Part shown: piece by piece, positions 1-8,049 of the stretch
Layout: every line of letters begins with the position of its first letter
Position numbering within the stretch: position 1 is the stretch's first letter
NCBI GenBank assembly: GCA_020048645.1
Contig: JAIFMG010000071.1
Span: forward strand, 1 to 45,515
Direction of reading: 5' to 3'
Source: Bacteroidota bacterium
GTDB taxonomy: Bacteria > Bacteroidota > Bacteroidia > Bacteroidales > UBA6013
DNA: 45,515 bases
The notes under the pieces: generated by a model
The model's input: the letters and a program-made list of their open reading frames with translations, nothing else
What the model was told of the DNA's origin: nothing
Databases searched by the model: none
Program-made: the position numbers and the translations under genes

Positions 1-125
1 GCTTCATGCTGCTTGAGTATTAGCAATACCCTCAATCTTTGCGTGATAAAGGGGATTGTTTTTTTCATGAGACGCTTGATCTCGCTTTCTGATTCTTTAA
101 TGACAATGATTTTTGGACGTGCCAT
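1..125 (-). CDS. IS630-like transposase, N-terminal fragment (cut by window edge)
   Basis: An open frame starts with ATG at 123-125 and runs leftward off the window without a stop, giving about 41 residues. It begins MARPKIIVIKESESEI and continues with a basic helix ending RVLLILKQHE. This layout (short strand with I-x-I-K-E-S, then a helix rich in R, L and I leading to LLxLK) resembles the start of the winged-helix DNA-binding domain of IS630-type transposases in Bacteroidota. The catalytic DDE part would lie outside the window, so completeness cannot be judged. It is more A/T-rich than the neighbouring tamL gene, which fits an inserted element. The family call is from remembered similarity only; another small helix-turn-helix protein is possible. 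Confidence 0.5.
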   Translation of the reverse strand, partial: MARPKIIVIKESESEIKRLMKKTIPFITQRLRVLLILKQHE

Positions 126-163
126 AGTTGTGCATTAATGTTGAAGCCCCTAAATTAATAAAA

Positions 164-186
164 AATCCAATTGTCCACATTGGATT
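164..186. repeat. Short inverted repeat upstream of the transposase fragment
   Basis: Arms AATCCAA (164-170) and TTGGATT (180-186) enclose a 9-base loop. It lies about 40 bases upstream of the transposase-like start, in an A/T-rich stretch (126-383) with no other gene. It could be part of an insertion-sequence end or a regulatory hairpin; the other end of any element is not in the window, so this stays open. Confidence 0.35.
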
Positions 187-383
187 GCAATATATCTTCA
201 TTTGGTATAATCCTGTGATGGACATTGTCAGAGCGGCCGGAATTTGTTAAAAATGGGTAGTTGGAATATTGCATCACCGAAAACAACTTGGTATAAACAC
301 GAGTCTTCACGATCACGTTTGAACTCGATTCGGCACGATGCCAAGCCGTTTCCGGATATTTCACCCTTGAAACCAACTTGGCA

Positions 384-2843
384 TCAGAACGGGTAGCCGA
401 TGCCGAAGTGCAGTTGGGCGCGGTTTCCGGTGGCCGAGCGGGGCTGTTTCCAGGGCGAGCCGCCGAAGCGCGGGTCGTAGAGCTGTATGCCCAGGTCGAG
501 GCGCACCACGAAGAACGAGAAGTCGAAGCGGGTGCCGACGCCCGTGTTGACGGCCAGTTGGCGGTAGAACGAGTTGAAGCGGAACTGGGCGCCCTCGCGG
601 AGGTCGTACTCGTTGATGGCCCAGATGTTGCCCGCGTCGAGGAAGAGCGCCCCATCGACCACCCAGAACAGCGGGAAGCGGTACTCGATGTTGAACTCCA
701 GCTTGATGTCGGAGGTGTGGTTGAAGATGCTGTCGGGGTTGAAGCCGTCCTCGAAGGTCTCGGGGATGCGGTACGAGCCGGGGCCGATGTTGCGCATGTT
801 CCAGCCGCGCAGCGAGTTGGCCCCGCCCGAGAAGTAGCGGTGGCTGAAGGGCAGCAGCTTGGAGTTGCCGAAGGGCACGCCCACGCCCACGAAGGCGCGC
901 CCCACCAGGCTGGCGCCCCGCGGGTTGAAGCGCGTGCGGTGGAACTCGGCCTCCTGCCGGAAGAACTGCGAGTAGGGGATGCCGAAGATCGTCTGGTGGC
1001 CCAGCTCCGGGTCGCGCGGCAGGTCGATGGCCTGGCCCAGCAGGTAGAGCACCGAGCCGCCCCAGTCGGCCTTGTAGCGGAAGAAGCTGAAATTCTCGTT
1101 CTTGTTGATTTTCTGGTTGTTGAAGGTCAGCTCGTAGCCACTGCCCAGGAGCAGGTTGTCGTTGTAGCTCTCGGCCAGGTTGGTCTCTTCGAGGAAGCGG
1201 ATGAAGCCCTCGGTGCGCTTGGGCAAGGACGTGGAAGTCAGCATGAAAGGGTCCAGCTCGTGGGTGAGGAACTCGCTGGCCCGCCAGTTGTAGCCGTATT
1301 TGCCGACCAGGAAGGTGCCCGTGTAGTCGGGCCGGTCGTCGAAGCGGTAGCTGAGCGCGAAGGTCGTCTTCGGGGCGTTGCGGCGCAGTTGTTCCAACGA
1401 AAACGGCACGAAGACCAGCTTGGGCATGAGCAGTTGGGTTTCCAGGCTGAGCTCGTTGGAGTTGAGGCCCTGGGCGTCCTGCGCGTTGACCGTGCCCAGC
1501 GGGGGGATGTAGCCGCGGCCGAACTTGAGCTTGGTGGTGAAGATTTCCGCGCCCCGCAGGAAGTTGTTGTGCGCGTAGTTGAGGCTCAGGGCCATGCCGA
1601 AGTTGCCGGCCGCGTTGGTGCCTTCCACCTCCACCGAGTACGATTGCGGCACGTTGGGAGTGAGCTGGATGAAACAGTCGATCTTGCCAACGCTGTCGCC
1701 CGGGAGCTCGTCGTAGAGCGCGTCCTCGAAGCGGATGTTCGAGAACTTGTAAACGCCCAGGCTCGAAAGGTAGCGGTAGGTGTAGTTCAGGTCCGAGGCC
1801 CGGTAGAGGTCGCCCTTGTCGAACTGCAAGCTGTTGATGAGCAGGCTTTTGCGCACGATGGAATCGTTCTCGAGGAAGAAGGTGATGTCCGGGTTCGCCA
1901 CGTAGGGCTCGGCCTGCAACATGCCGTAGTAGGCCTCGCTTTCGCGCAAGGCCCGCTTGGGGTCGTAGTCGGTGTAGATGAAGACGTTGTTGATCAGGTA
2001 CTGCCGATGGTTGCCCGTGACGACCGTGGAGTCGTTGGGCTTGTGGTAGAACTTCTTGAGCAGCAGCACCACGTCGGCCTCGTGGTCGCGGCCGATGGTA
2101 TCGACCCGATACTGGAGATAATCCTTGGAAAAGTAGAAGTAGCCGTTGTCCTTGAGCGAATCGGTGATGCGCTGCCGCTCGGCGTCGAGCACGTCGATGT
2201 CGAACAGCTCGCCCACGCGCACCTTCGAGGCCGTGGTGTCGATAATACGCAGGATTTCAGGGTCTTGAACGCCCGCGTAACTGAAGGTGCCTACGCGGTA
2301 CGGTCGCTTGGGCCGCACCACGTAAACGGCCTTGGCGGTGCGCTTGTTGTCGTTGAGCACCACCGAGTCGGCGACCCGGGCGTCGTAGTAGCCCCGGTTC
2401 GCGAGGAAGATCTCCATCTGCTGGGCGCCCTTCTGGCTTTGGTAGCGGTCCCAGACCACTGGCTCGGACGCCTTGAGCAGGACCCATTCGCGGAAGCTGA
2501 AAATCTGCTCGCGGGGCGTCTTGCCCAGCAGCTTGCGCTCGATGTTGATCTGGTCGAGCTTGGTCTGCCGCACCGCCCGCTTGGCCTGCGTCTTCTCCGG
2601 ATCGAAGCGGTTGTAAAGCCAGAGGCTGAAGCCGAACAGCTTGAAAACCTTGCGGTTGGGCTGCTGGCGGATGAACTTGGCCAAATCGCCTTCCGAGACC
2701 TTGCCTCCTCGCACCAGCACCTCGTTCTCGGTGAGCAGGTACTGGCCCTCCGGGACCAGCTTGGCCGGGTTGCAGCCGCTCGCCGCTGCCAGCAAGGCAA
2801 TGCCCAGCAGCGCCAGGGCCCAATGTCGGGGAAATGTCTTCAA
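384..2843 (-). CDS. tamL: TamL/BamA-family outer-membrane assembly lipoprotein
   Basis: This 819-residue protein belongs to the Omp85 superfamily that inserts or assembles outer-membrane proteins. A signal peptide ends in lipobox A-S-G-C at Cys24, the hallmark of TamL, the lipidated TamA variant of Bacteroidota. Residues about 25-400 carry the POTRA-like part (for example FLANRGYYDARV and DSLKDNGYFYF, typical POTRA strands and helices). The rest is a 16-strand-type barrel with the surface-antigen region FSHRYFSGGANSLRGW and a terminal aromatic, GIGYPF. The start codon is TTG (2841-2843); no ATG exists before the lipobox, and a TAATTTTG promoter element at 2860-2867 leaves an 11-17 base leader. 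The partner TamB is not in the window. Family assignment is firm; the precise substrate is unknown. Confidence 0.88.
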   Translation of the reverse strand: MKTFPRHWALALLGIALLAAASGCNPAKLVPEGQYLLTENEVLVRGGKVSEGDLAKFIRQQPNRKVFKLFGFSLWLYNRFDPEKTQAKRAVRQTKLDQINIERKLLGKTPREQIFSFREWVLLKASEPVVWDRYQSQKGAQQMEIFLANRGYYDARVADSVVLNDNKRTAKAVYVVRPKRPYRVGTFSYAGVQDPEILRIIDTTASKVRVGELFDIDVLDAERQRITDSLKDNGYFYFSKDYLQYRVDTIGRDHEADVVLLLKKFYHKPNDSTVVTGNHRQYLINNVFIYTDYDPKRALRESEAYYGMLQAEPYVANPDITFFLENDSIVRKSLLINSLQFDKGDLYRASDLNYTYRYLSSLGVYKFSNIRFEDALYDELPGDSVGKIDCFIQLTPNVPQSYSVEVEGTNAAGNFGMALSLNYAHNNFLRGAEIFTTKLKFGRGYIPPLGTVNAQDAQGLNSNELSLETQLLMPKLVFVPFSLEQLRRNAPKTTFALSYRFDDRPDYTGTFLVGKYGYNWRASEFLTHELDPFMLTSTSLPKRTEGFIRFLEETNLAESYNDNLLLGSGYELTFNNQKINKNENFSFFRYKADWGGSVLYLLGQAIDLPRDPELGHQTIFGIPYSQFFRQEAEFHRTRFNPRGASLVGRAFVGVGVPFGNSKLLPFSHRYFSGGANSLRGWNMRNIGPGSYRIPETFEDGFNPDSIFNHTSDIKLEFNIEYRFPLFWVVDGALFLDAGNIWAINEYDLREGAQFRFNSFYRQLAVNTGVGTRFDFSFFVVRLDLGIQLYDPRFGGSPWKQPRSATGNRAQLHFGIGYPF

Positions 2844-2859
2844 ACCTTGGGTTTTGGGT

Positions 2860-2867
2860 CAAAATTA
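2860..2867 (-). promoter_or_regulatory. -7 promoter element for tamL
   Basis: On the minus strand this reads TAATTTTG, a perfect match to the Bacteroidota -7 consensus TAnnTTTG, 16 bases upstream of the TTG start of tamL. No clear -33 TTTG is seen at the expected distance. Its position supports the TTG start. Confidence 0.5.
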
Positions 2868-2897
2868 AGAAAATCGTCGGTCCGCGTGCCCATCTTC

Positions 2898-4373
2898 CTA
2901 TGCGCCGGGCCAGCCCACCGACAGCGCCAAGTAGCCAAGGCCCGCCAAGGCTGCCGCCCCGGCGAGCACCGGCAGAAGGTTCATCTTCAGGATGCCCTTG
3001 AAATCGTTGACCCCAGCCGCCGTGCCCGCGGCGATGATGTTGAACTGTGAGATAGCGTTGCCCAACGAGGCACCCGACAACTGCTGGCCTAGGACCACTT
3101 CCTGTGGCAGTCCCAAATCTTGCGCCGAACTTTGCTGCAAGGCCCCGAAAATGATGTTCGAGACCGTCGTGCTGCCCGTGATGAACGCCCCGACCACCCC
3201 TATCAGCGGCGCCACCAGCGGATAGCCCTTGCCCGCCTGGACTAGCACCCCCGAGATGCTCCCAATCATCGACGGAAGCTCGCCATCGCCATTCAGCATC
3301 AACTGTGTTATTGAAAGCGATGGAAATAGCACAACAAACACGGAGAAAGTCTTGGATGCCACCGGGCGATAGTCCACCTTGCGATCCTTGACCCGCAAAA
3401 GCGCGAAGCCCGTGGCCAGCATGAACGGCACCAGCGGCGAACGCATCGGCTGAACCGAGGCAGAGACCGACGTCCCGAACAGCGATCGGAACTCCAGCTT
3501 GCGCGCCAGGAAGGCCTCGAGCGCCGGAAACAGCTTGGGAATCAGCAACAGGCCCACCAACAGCAAATAGGGCGACCACGCTCGCCAGTCGAAGCGCTTC
3601 TGCTCGAACAAGAAAAAAAACGAGAAGACCGCCATCAGCAACGAAGCCACGACGCCCGCCAACTCGCGCAAGTAAGGCGCCAACAGCACATAGGGGAGTA
3701 TCACGGCGGCGAAAAGCACAACACCATGACGGAGGCCGCCGCCTTGTCCTTCCGCCGACAACGAGCGGTGCAAAGAAAGCAACACCACAAGCCCCACCAG
3801 CATGATACCGAAAGTCGCGAAGCGGTAAATCAAACCGACCTGCTCCGTGTTGAGACCCAGCGGCGCCTCAAGACCCGCGATCATCGGCGTGCCCACCGCG
3901 CCCGTCAGCGCGAAAAGCCCGTCAACCAGCAGCACCGCGCCAATTGACAGCACCGGCCCGTAGCCAAGCGCGATCAGCAGCAGCGGCACAATCGTCGCCG
4001 GCGTGCCGAAGCCCGCCACGCTCTCAAAAAAGGCCGTCAGGAACAAGGTCAGGAAGTAGAACTTGAAATCGCGGCTGCCGTGGATGCCATCCAAGGACGA
4101 TTTCAAGCCTTCGACATAGCCCTTCACTTCCATGACATGATACAGCAGGATTGCCCCGAAAATGATCATCAGGATGTTGACCGTCCCCACAAAGGCGCTG
4201 GCCAGCGATGCCCAAAACACCATCAAGGCGCCACCGCTGGCCAGGAAGATCGCCGCCGCGAAAGCCAGCCCCGCGAAGATGCCCGTCTTGACGCCTTGCC
4301 AAAGGCTCAGCGCCAGCAACACCACGATGGGCAAGAACGAAATCCATGCGTAGTTCGATTGGAGAAAATCCAT
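2898..4373 (-). CDS. L-lactate permease (LctP family)
   Basis: This 491-residue polytopic membrane protein imports L-lactate (or glycolate) with protons across the inner membrane. Family hallmarks are the motif FFESVAGFGTPATIVP at about residues 118-133 and the C-terminal FITGSTTVSNIIFGALQ and GNAISQFNIIAAGTAAGV segments. About 12-14 hydrophobic segments are visible, and the length is slightly under the usual 500-550. It follows the small membrane-protein gene at 4412-4903 with a 38-base gap, so the two are probably co-transcribed. A lactate-utilisation gene (lldD or lutABC) is not seen in the window. Start ATG at 4371-4373 puts the first membrane helix right after a short N-terminus. Confidence 0.88.
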   Translation of the reverse strand: MDFLQSNYAWISFLPIVVLLALSLWQGVKTGIFAGLAFAAAIFLASGGALMVFWASLASAFVGTVNILMIIFGAILLYHVMEVKGYVEGLKSSLDGIHGSRDFKFYFLTLFLTAFFESVAGFGTPATIVPLLLIALGYGPVLSIGAVLLVDGLFALTGAVGTPMIAGLEAPLGLNTEQVGLIYRFATFGIMLVGLVVLLSLHRSLSAEGQGGGLRHGVVLFAAVILPYVLLAPYLRELAGVVASLLMAVFSFFFLFEQKRFDWRAWSPYLLLVGLLLIPKLFPALEAFLARKLEFRSLFGTSVSASVQPMRSPLVPFMLATGFALLRVKDRKVDYRPVASKTFSVFVVLFPSLSITQLMLNGDGELPSMIGSISGVLVQAGKGYPLVAPLIGVVGAFITGSTTVSNIIFGALQQSSAQDLGLPQEVVLGQQLSGASLGNAISQFNIIAAGTAAGVNDFKGILKMNLLPVLAGAAALAGLGYLALSVGWPGA

Positions 4374-4411
4374 GCTTCAATTGTGTTGCGTTGTTTTTTT
4401 ATGATGTTGAA

Positions 4412-4903
4412 TCAGGCTTCGGCCCGCTCGCGCCGCCGCTCCTTCCAGAGCGTGTGCCCCATGATCGAGACCGCCGCGATGATGAAGGCCCAGCCGAAAA
4501 GCAAGAACGAGAAGCGGTACAGCGTGTGGACGGTCGCCAGCGAGTCGCGCTCGTCCGCGAAGATCGCCCGGTCCTCATCGGCCAGGTAAACCAGCTCCGC
4601 CCGCGTGCCCAGCGCACGGGCCGCGCGTCCCTCGATGTGGAAGACCCGCTCCTGGCCGTCCGCCCCCGTCGTCCGCAAATGGTGCTTGTAAAAGATGAAC
4701 GGGCGCTCCTGGGCGTCGCTTCCCGGGTACAGCGTGTCGATCTGCACGATTTCCGCCGCCAACGTGGCCTCCGTGCTGAAAATTCCCTCCAGCTTGTCCT
4801 GGTGCCGTCCGGCGCTGTGCAGGAACAAAAAACCCACGCCCACGGCCAGCAGCATCGCCAAGGCCAGGAATGTCAAATTGCCTTTTCTGTCTTCCATTTC
4901 CAT
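4412..4903 (-). CDS. Small two-helix membrane protein of unknown function
   Basis: The protein is about 163 residues from the ATG at 4901-4903 (MEMEDRKGN); a longer frame upstream exists but reads through the intergenic region. It has one hydrophobic helix near the N-terminus (LTFLALAMLLAVGVGFLFL) and one near the C-terminus (FSFLLFGWAFIIAAVSIMG), with an extracytoplasmic beta-rich part between them containing RPFIFYKHHLRT and LVYLADEDRAIF. This layout resembles DUF3592-type proteins, which I offer only as a weak suggestion. It lies just upstream of the lactate permease on the same strand and may be an accessory to it. The divergent hutI gene starts 130 bases away. Confidence 0.65.
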   Translation of the reverse strand: MEMEDRKGNLTFLALAMLLAVGVGFLFLHSAGRHQDKLEGIFSTEATLAAEIVQIDTLYPGSDAQERPFIFYKHHLRTTGADGQERVFHIEGRAARALGTRAELVYLADEDRAIFADERDSLATVHTLYRFSFLLFGWAFIIAAVSIMGHTLWKERRRERAEA

Positions 4904-4983
4904 TTTTTTTGGCAAATTTAACCCTCCGCCGACAAAAACCATGTCCACCCCCACGAAAAGCCCGATCCGTGGCCCTCGAGGCC

Positions 4984-5014
4984 TTGGATTTTTGGAAAAT
5001 CTCCCCTAAATTTA
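4984..5014 (+). promoter_or_regulatory. Possible promoter of hutI
   Basis: TTG at 4984-4986 is followed after 20 bases by TAAATTTA (5007-5014), which differs from the Bacteroidota -7 element TAnnTTTG only in the last base. It lies 19 bases before the hutI ATG. The match is imperfect and the region is A/T-rich, so confidence is modest. Confidence 0.35.
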
Positions 5015-5033
5015 AGCCCAAGAACAATCCAAC

Positions 5034-6296
5034 ATGGAAGACATACTACTGGTGAACATCGGCCAACTGCTCCAGATCGACCGGGGGAGCGGCCCGGCCT
5101 TGCGGGGCAGGCAAATGGCCGAGCTGCCCTACCTGGCCGACGCCTACCTCTTCATCCAAGATGGCCGGATCGCCGATTTTGGGCCCATGGCCGAACTCGA
5201 TGCCCAAAAGATGGAAGGCTTCCACGCCCGCGGCAAGCGCGCCATCAATTGCAGCGGCCGCCTTGTGATGCCCGCCTTCGTCGATTCGCACACCCACCTG
5301 GTCTTCGCCGGAGAGCGTTCCGCCGAGTTCGTCCAGAAGATCCAAGGGGCCACCTACGCCCAGATCGCGGCGGGCGGCGGCGGCATCCTCAACACCGTGA
5401 AAAAAACACGGGCGACCACCGAGCGCGAACTGTTCGACATGAGCATCCCAAGGATTTGGGCCGCTATGGAACACGGTACGGCGACCTTCGAAATCAAAAG
5501 CGGCTACGGCCTCAACCTGCAAGACGAACTGAAAATGCTGCGCGTGGCCCGTAGCCTGGGACAGCTCAGCCACGCCACCGTCCGCACCACTTTGCTCGCC
5601 GCCCACGCCCTGCCTCCCGAGTTCAAAAACCAGAAGGACAAGTACGTGGACCACGTGGTGCGCGAAATCATCCCTGCCGCCGCCAGCGAGGGCCTGGCCG
5701 ATTTTGTCGATGTTTTTTGCGAGACAGCTTTCTTCAGCACCGACGATACCGGCCGCATCATCGAAGCGGGACTAAAACACGGTCTGCCCGCCAAGATTCA
5801 CGCCAACCAGCTCAACCGCTCCGGCGGTGTCCAGGTGGCCACCCAGATGGGAGCGCTTTCCGCCGACCACCTCGAGTCGGTGGGGCAGGAGGAAATCGAC
5901 CTGCTCGCCCAACACCCAAACACCCTGCCCACGCTGCTTCCCGGGGCCGCCTTCTTCTTGCGCATGGACTATCCGCCCGCCCGCCAAATGATTGATGCTG
6001 GCCTGGCCCTGGTGCTCGCTTCCGACTTCAACCCCGGCTCGGCCCACAACTTCAACCTCCAAAACATCTTCACCCTGGCCTGCGTGCCCATGCGCATGAG
6101 CCCCAATGAAGCCCTCAACGCGCTGACTTTCAACGCCGCCTGCGCGCTCAAGCTCCAAGGCGAGCTCGGCTCTATCGACCGGGGAAAGCTCGCCAACCTC
6201 TTCATCACCCAGCCCATGAGTTCCATCGACTACATTCCCTACGCCTGGGGACAGAACCACGTCTGGAGAACCTGCCTGAAGGGCTATTGGACCTGA
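5034..6296 (+). CDS. hutI: Imidazolonepropionase
   Basis: This 420-residue cytosolic amidohydrolase hydrolyses 4-imidazolone-5-propanoate to N-formimidoyl-L-glutamate, the third step of histidine degradation. The metal-binding H-T-H motif is at residues 86-88 (VDSHTHLVFAG). Further likely ligands or catalytic residues are H191 (LAAH), H256 (KIHANQ), H279 (ADHL) and D331 (LASDFNPGS). The glycine-rich substrate loop IAAGGGGIL is at 111-119, and SGYGL is at 156-160. Length is normal for the family. The rest of the hut pathway (hutH, hutU, formimidoylglutamate enzymes) is not in this window, so the gene stands alone. It is transcribed away from the lactate permease pair, and a strong hairpin lies downstream. 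Confidence 0.95.
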   Translation: MEDILLVNIGQLLQIDRGSGPALRGRQMAELPYLADAYLFIQDGRIADFGPMAELDAQKMEGFHARGKRAINCSGRLVMPAFVDSHTHLVFAGERSAEFVQKIQGATYAQIAAGGGGILNTVKKTRATTERELFDMSIPRIWAAMEHGTATFEIKSGYGLNLQDELKMLRVARSLGQLSHATVRTTLLAAHALPPEFKNQKDKYVDHVVREIIPAAASEGLADFVDVFCETAFFSTDDTGRIIEAGLKHGLPAKIHANQLNRSGGVQVATQMGALSADHLESVGQEEIDLLAQHPNTLPTLLPGAAFFLRMDYPPARQMIDAGLALVLASDFNPGSAHNFNLQNIFTLACVPMRMSPNEALNALTFNAACALKLQGELGSIDRGKLANLFITQPMSSIDYIPYAWGQNHVWRTCLKGYWT

Positions 6297-6312
6297 CCAC
6301 CTTGGCCCAAAA

Positions 6313-6353
6313 ACAAGACGCCCCACGCGGTGCTTCCGCATGGGGCGTCTTGT
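6313..6353. terminator. Bidirectional hairpin terminator between hutI and the lipoprotein gene
   Basis: An 18-base stem (ACAAGACGCCCCACGCGG pairing with CCGCATGGGGCGTCTTGT, one mismatch) closes a TGCTT loop. It sits between the convergent hutI and the gene at 6419-6958. The T-run is better on the minus strand (TTGTTTTTGG), but the stem could stop both transcripts. Confidence 0.8.
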
Positions 6354-6418
6354 TGTGAGGTCAACGCTCGGTGCTCTTCTCGATCGGACAGAAGCTCGCC
6401 GTGCCTGGCCTAAAGCTA

Positions 6419-6958
6419 TCACTTCTCAATCTGGAGAAGAAAGGGTTTTGGGTATTCAACACCGTTGTACCAAACGCGGTACGGTTCCGTGAAAACCCAC
6501 CCTTCTACGACCCGCGGTTTGTATTCCGTGTCGATGGTGTCGGTGTCTCCGTCGCTGAAGCTGATGAGGGTTCGGTAGTTCCTTCCGAAAATCTCCTGTG
6601 CCTCAGGGCTATCCAAGTTCCTCAGATTGCGCACATCTTCTTCCGCAGGCTGGTTGAGCCAAAAACTAAGGGTGTACTGCCCTGTTTCTGGGTCACCAAA
6701 AATCCACCAGTTAGGCTCGAAACCCCAGGGGTAGAAGTTTCCCTGCAACTCGGTTTCGCCTTCCAGATTCACGAAGTAGAACAGGAAGTCTGACGAGTCC
6801 AAGCTGTTCGGATGCTCCGGATTCAGCCGATCTCGCCCCAGGCTGTCGCTTATGCGCATGTAAATCGCGGAATCAACCCGAAGGGCAATACCCTCCTTTT
6901 CGCAGCTAGTGGACAAGGCAACCAGGAGTAGAAACAAGCCAAATGTGTAACGTTTCAT
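6419..6958 (-). CDS. Small lipoprotein of unknown function
   Basis: The protein is 179 residues from the ATG at 6956-6958 (MKRYTFGLFLLLVALSTSC). It has a clear lipoprotein signal with lipobox S-T-S-C followed by E-K-E-G. The mature part is acidic and rich in aromatic residues (FYPWGFEPNWWIFGD), suggesting a small beta-rich surface or periplasmic domain. No family is recognised. A longer frame upstream would add 24 residues from the A/T-rich intergenic stretch and bury the signal peptide, so the shorter start is chosen. TAAATTTG at 6965-6972 (minus strand) matches the -7 element but lies so close that the transcript would have almost no leader. Confidence 0.7.
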   Translation of the reverse strand: MKRYTFGLFLLLVALSTSCEKEGIALRVDSAIYMRISDSLGRDRLNPEHPNSLDSSDFLFYFVNLEGETELQGNFYPWGFEPNWWIFGDPETGQYTLSFWLNQPAEEDVRNLRNLDSPEAQEIFGRNYRTLISFSDGDTDTIDTEYKPRVVEGWVFTEPYRVWYNGVEYPKPFLLQIEK

Positions 6959-7279
6959 GTTGTTCAAATTTATGTTAAAGGTTTGAAAAAAAAAGTCAAA
7001 AGCTGAATTGCAATTCAATTGATACCACAAAGCTAAACCAAGGCCCGATGCCCTGCAATAGGTCCCGGCCCGCCAATCGAAATTTGGACCGAAACGGTCC
7101 GTTTTTGGACCATTTTTGCCAAAAGAGGCCGAAAATTGGACCGAAATGGGCCAGCCGATGAGGCCCGCCGCCTGCGCAGGCCAGCTTTCCCGCTTGCGTC
7201 ATTGAGAAACAGATTCGCACTTGAGATGCCGAGTTTCGCATAATATTCTATATTTGCCGGAAGGTTCAATTCCGTAACG
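6959..7279. other. Intergenic region with GGACCGAAA repeats and a palindrome
   Basis: No gene is seen in this 321-base region between the divergent lipoprotein and LuxR-type genes. It contains a perfect palindrome GGACCG-AAA-CGGTCC (7086-7100) and repeated TTGGACC units (7084-7090, 7105-7110 in part, 7137-7143), twice as TTGGACCGAAA. TATATTTG at 7249-7256 matches the -7 promoter element for the gene starting at 7280, giving a leader of under 25 bases. The repeated half-sites could be an operator, which is inference. Confidence 0.45.
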
Positions 7280-8035
7280 ATGAAAAAAAAGTCCCCCCCC
7301 CCCCGCGATGATTATTTCGCAAGCGGCTTCCGCTTCGCGAATGAGGCCGACGTGGTAGCGAAGCTCGAACGTTGGGTACACAGTTTTACTCGCTCACCGG
7401 ACGATTGCGACAAATGGCGCGAGTATCCTTTTCTTTACGACTACAATTCCGCTTGCTTTCGCGTCTTTCCCAAGGTTCCCGGCGCATGGGACCTACTTCC
7501 GCTCAGTGGGCGAGCCTTTCCCGACATTGCCGCACTGCAAAACGGCCTGCATCCCAAAGATTCCGAACTTCTGCCCCGCATGTTCGAAGTCGGACAAAAG
7601 TTCTGGCAAAGCGAAGAAGAGAAAGAGGCAAGGAAGTGGAAATCGAATTTCTTCGTTCGTTTGTCGTCAGATGTGGCGGGCCTTCTGGGTTTGAAAATCG
7701 AGATGCTTCCGCTTGCGACCGATGCGGAGGGCAAACTTTGGCTGTCGGTGGGCAAGGTCGCCATCAGCCGCAAACAAAACCTGCTCTTCCCGCACTTCCG
7801 GCACACCGAAAGCGAAAAAGCCGCGCTGGTCTTGCCCGATTCCACCCTGTTTTTCCTCACCAAAGCCCAACTTGAGATGCTGCTCTTTCTGCGCATGGGA
7901 GTCAGTTTCACCAAAATGTCCGAGGTCATGGAGTACAACCGCAAGACCCTGGCCCAGATGCGCCAAAGCCTCTACGAATCCACCGGGACCGACAACCCGT
8001 CCGCGCTCTTGCTTTTCGCATTCGGAAAGGTTTGA
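7280..8035 (+). CDS. Putative LuxR-type transcriptional regulator with 5' homopolymer tract
   Basis: This 251-residue protein has a C-terminal region (about 192-251) that fits a degenerate LuxR/GerE helix-turn-helix: LTKAQLEMLLFLRMGVSFTK, then EVMEYNRKTLAQMRQSLYES and a closing TGTDNPSALLLFAF, which parallels the canonical start, recognition helix and end of that domain. Residues 1-190 have no recognised sensor domain but contain many aromatics and an RKWKSNFFVRLSSDV segment. The coding start holds eight A bases and then twelve C bases (codons 2-8, K-K-K-S-P-P-P), so slippage would frameshift the whole protein. Repeats GGACCGAAA lie upstream. No kinase or receiver partner is adjacent. A DNA-binding role is likely but not certain. 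Confidence 0.65.
   Translation: MKKKSPPPRDDYFASGFRFANEADVVAKLERWVHSFTRSPDDCDKWREYPFLYDYNSACFRVFPKVPGAWDLLPLSGRAFPDIAALQNGLHPKDSELLPRMFEVGQKFWQSEEEKEARKWKSNFFVRLSSDVAGLLGLKIEMLPLATDAEGKLWLSVGKVAISRKQNLLFPHFRHTESEKAALVLPDSTLFFLTKAQLEMLLFLRMGVSFTKMSEVMEYNRKTLAQMRQSLYESTGTDNPSALLLFAFGKV
7293..7304 (+). repeat. C12 homopolymer tract inside the LuxR-type gene
   Basis: Twelve consecutive C bases follow eight A bases (7283-7290) and a GT within the first eight codons of the gene at 7280. Tracts of this length are known to slip during replication in other bacteria, switching genes on and off. In this window the tract is in frame (ON). Sequencing error in the tract length is also possible and would alter the reading frame of the start. 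Confidence 0.9.
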
Positions 8036-8049
8036 TAACAAATTGCTAT

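Noticed and set aside
378-3050. Very long plus-strand open frame opposite tamL
   Set aside because: It is a G/C-rich antisense shadow of tamL: composition is dominated by V, E, A and L, there is no domain, and tamL has signal peptide, POTRA and barrel features.
3711-3947. Small plus-strand frame within the lactate permease gene
   Set aside because: It is antisense to a clear membrane transporter and has no motif.
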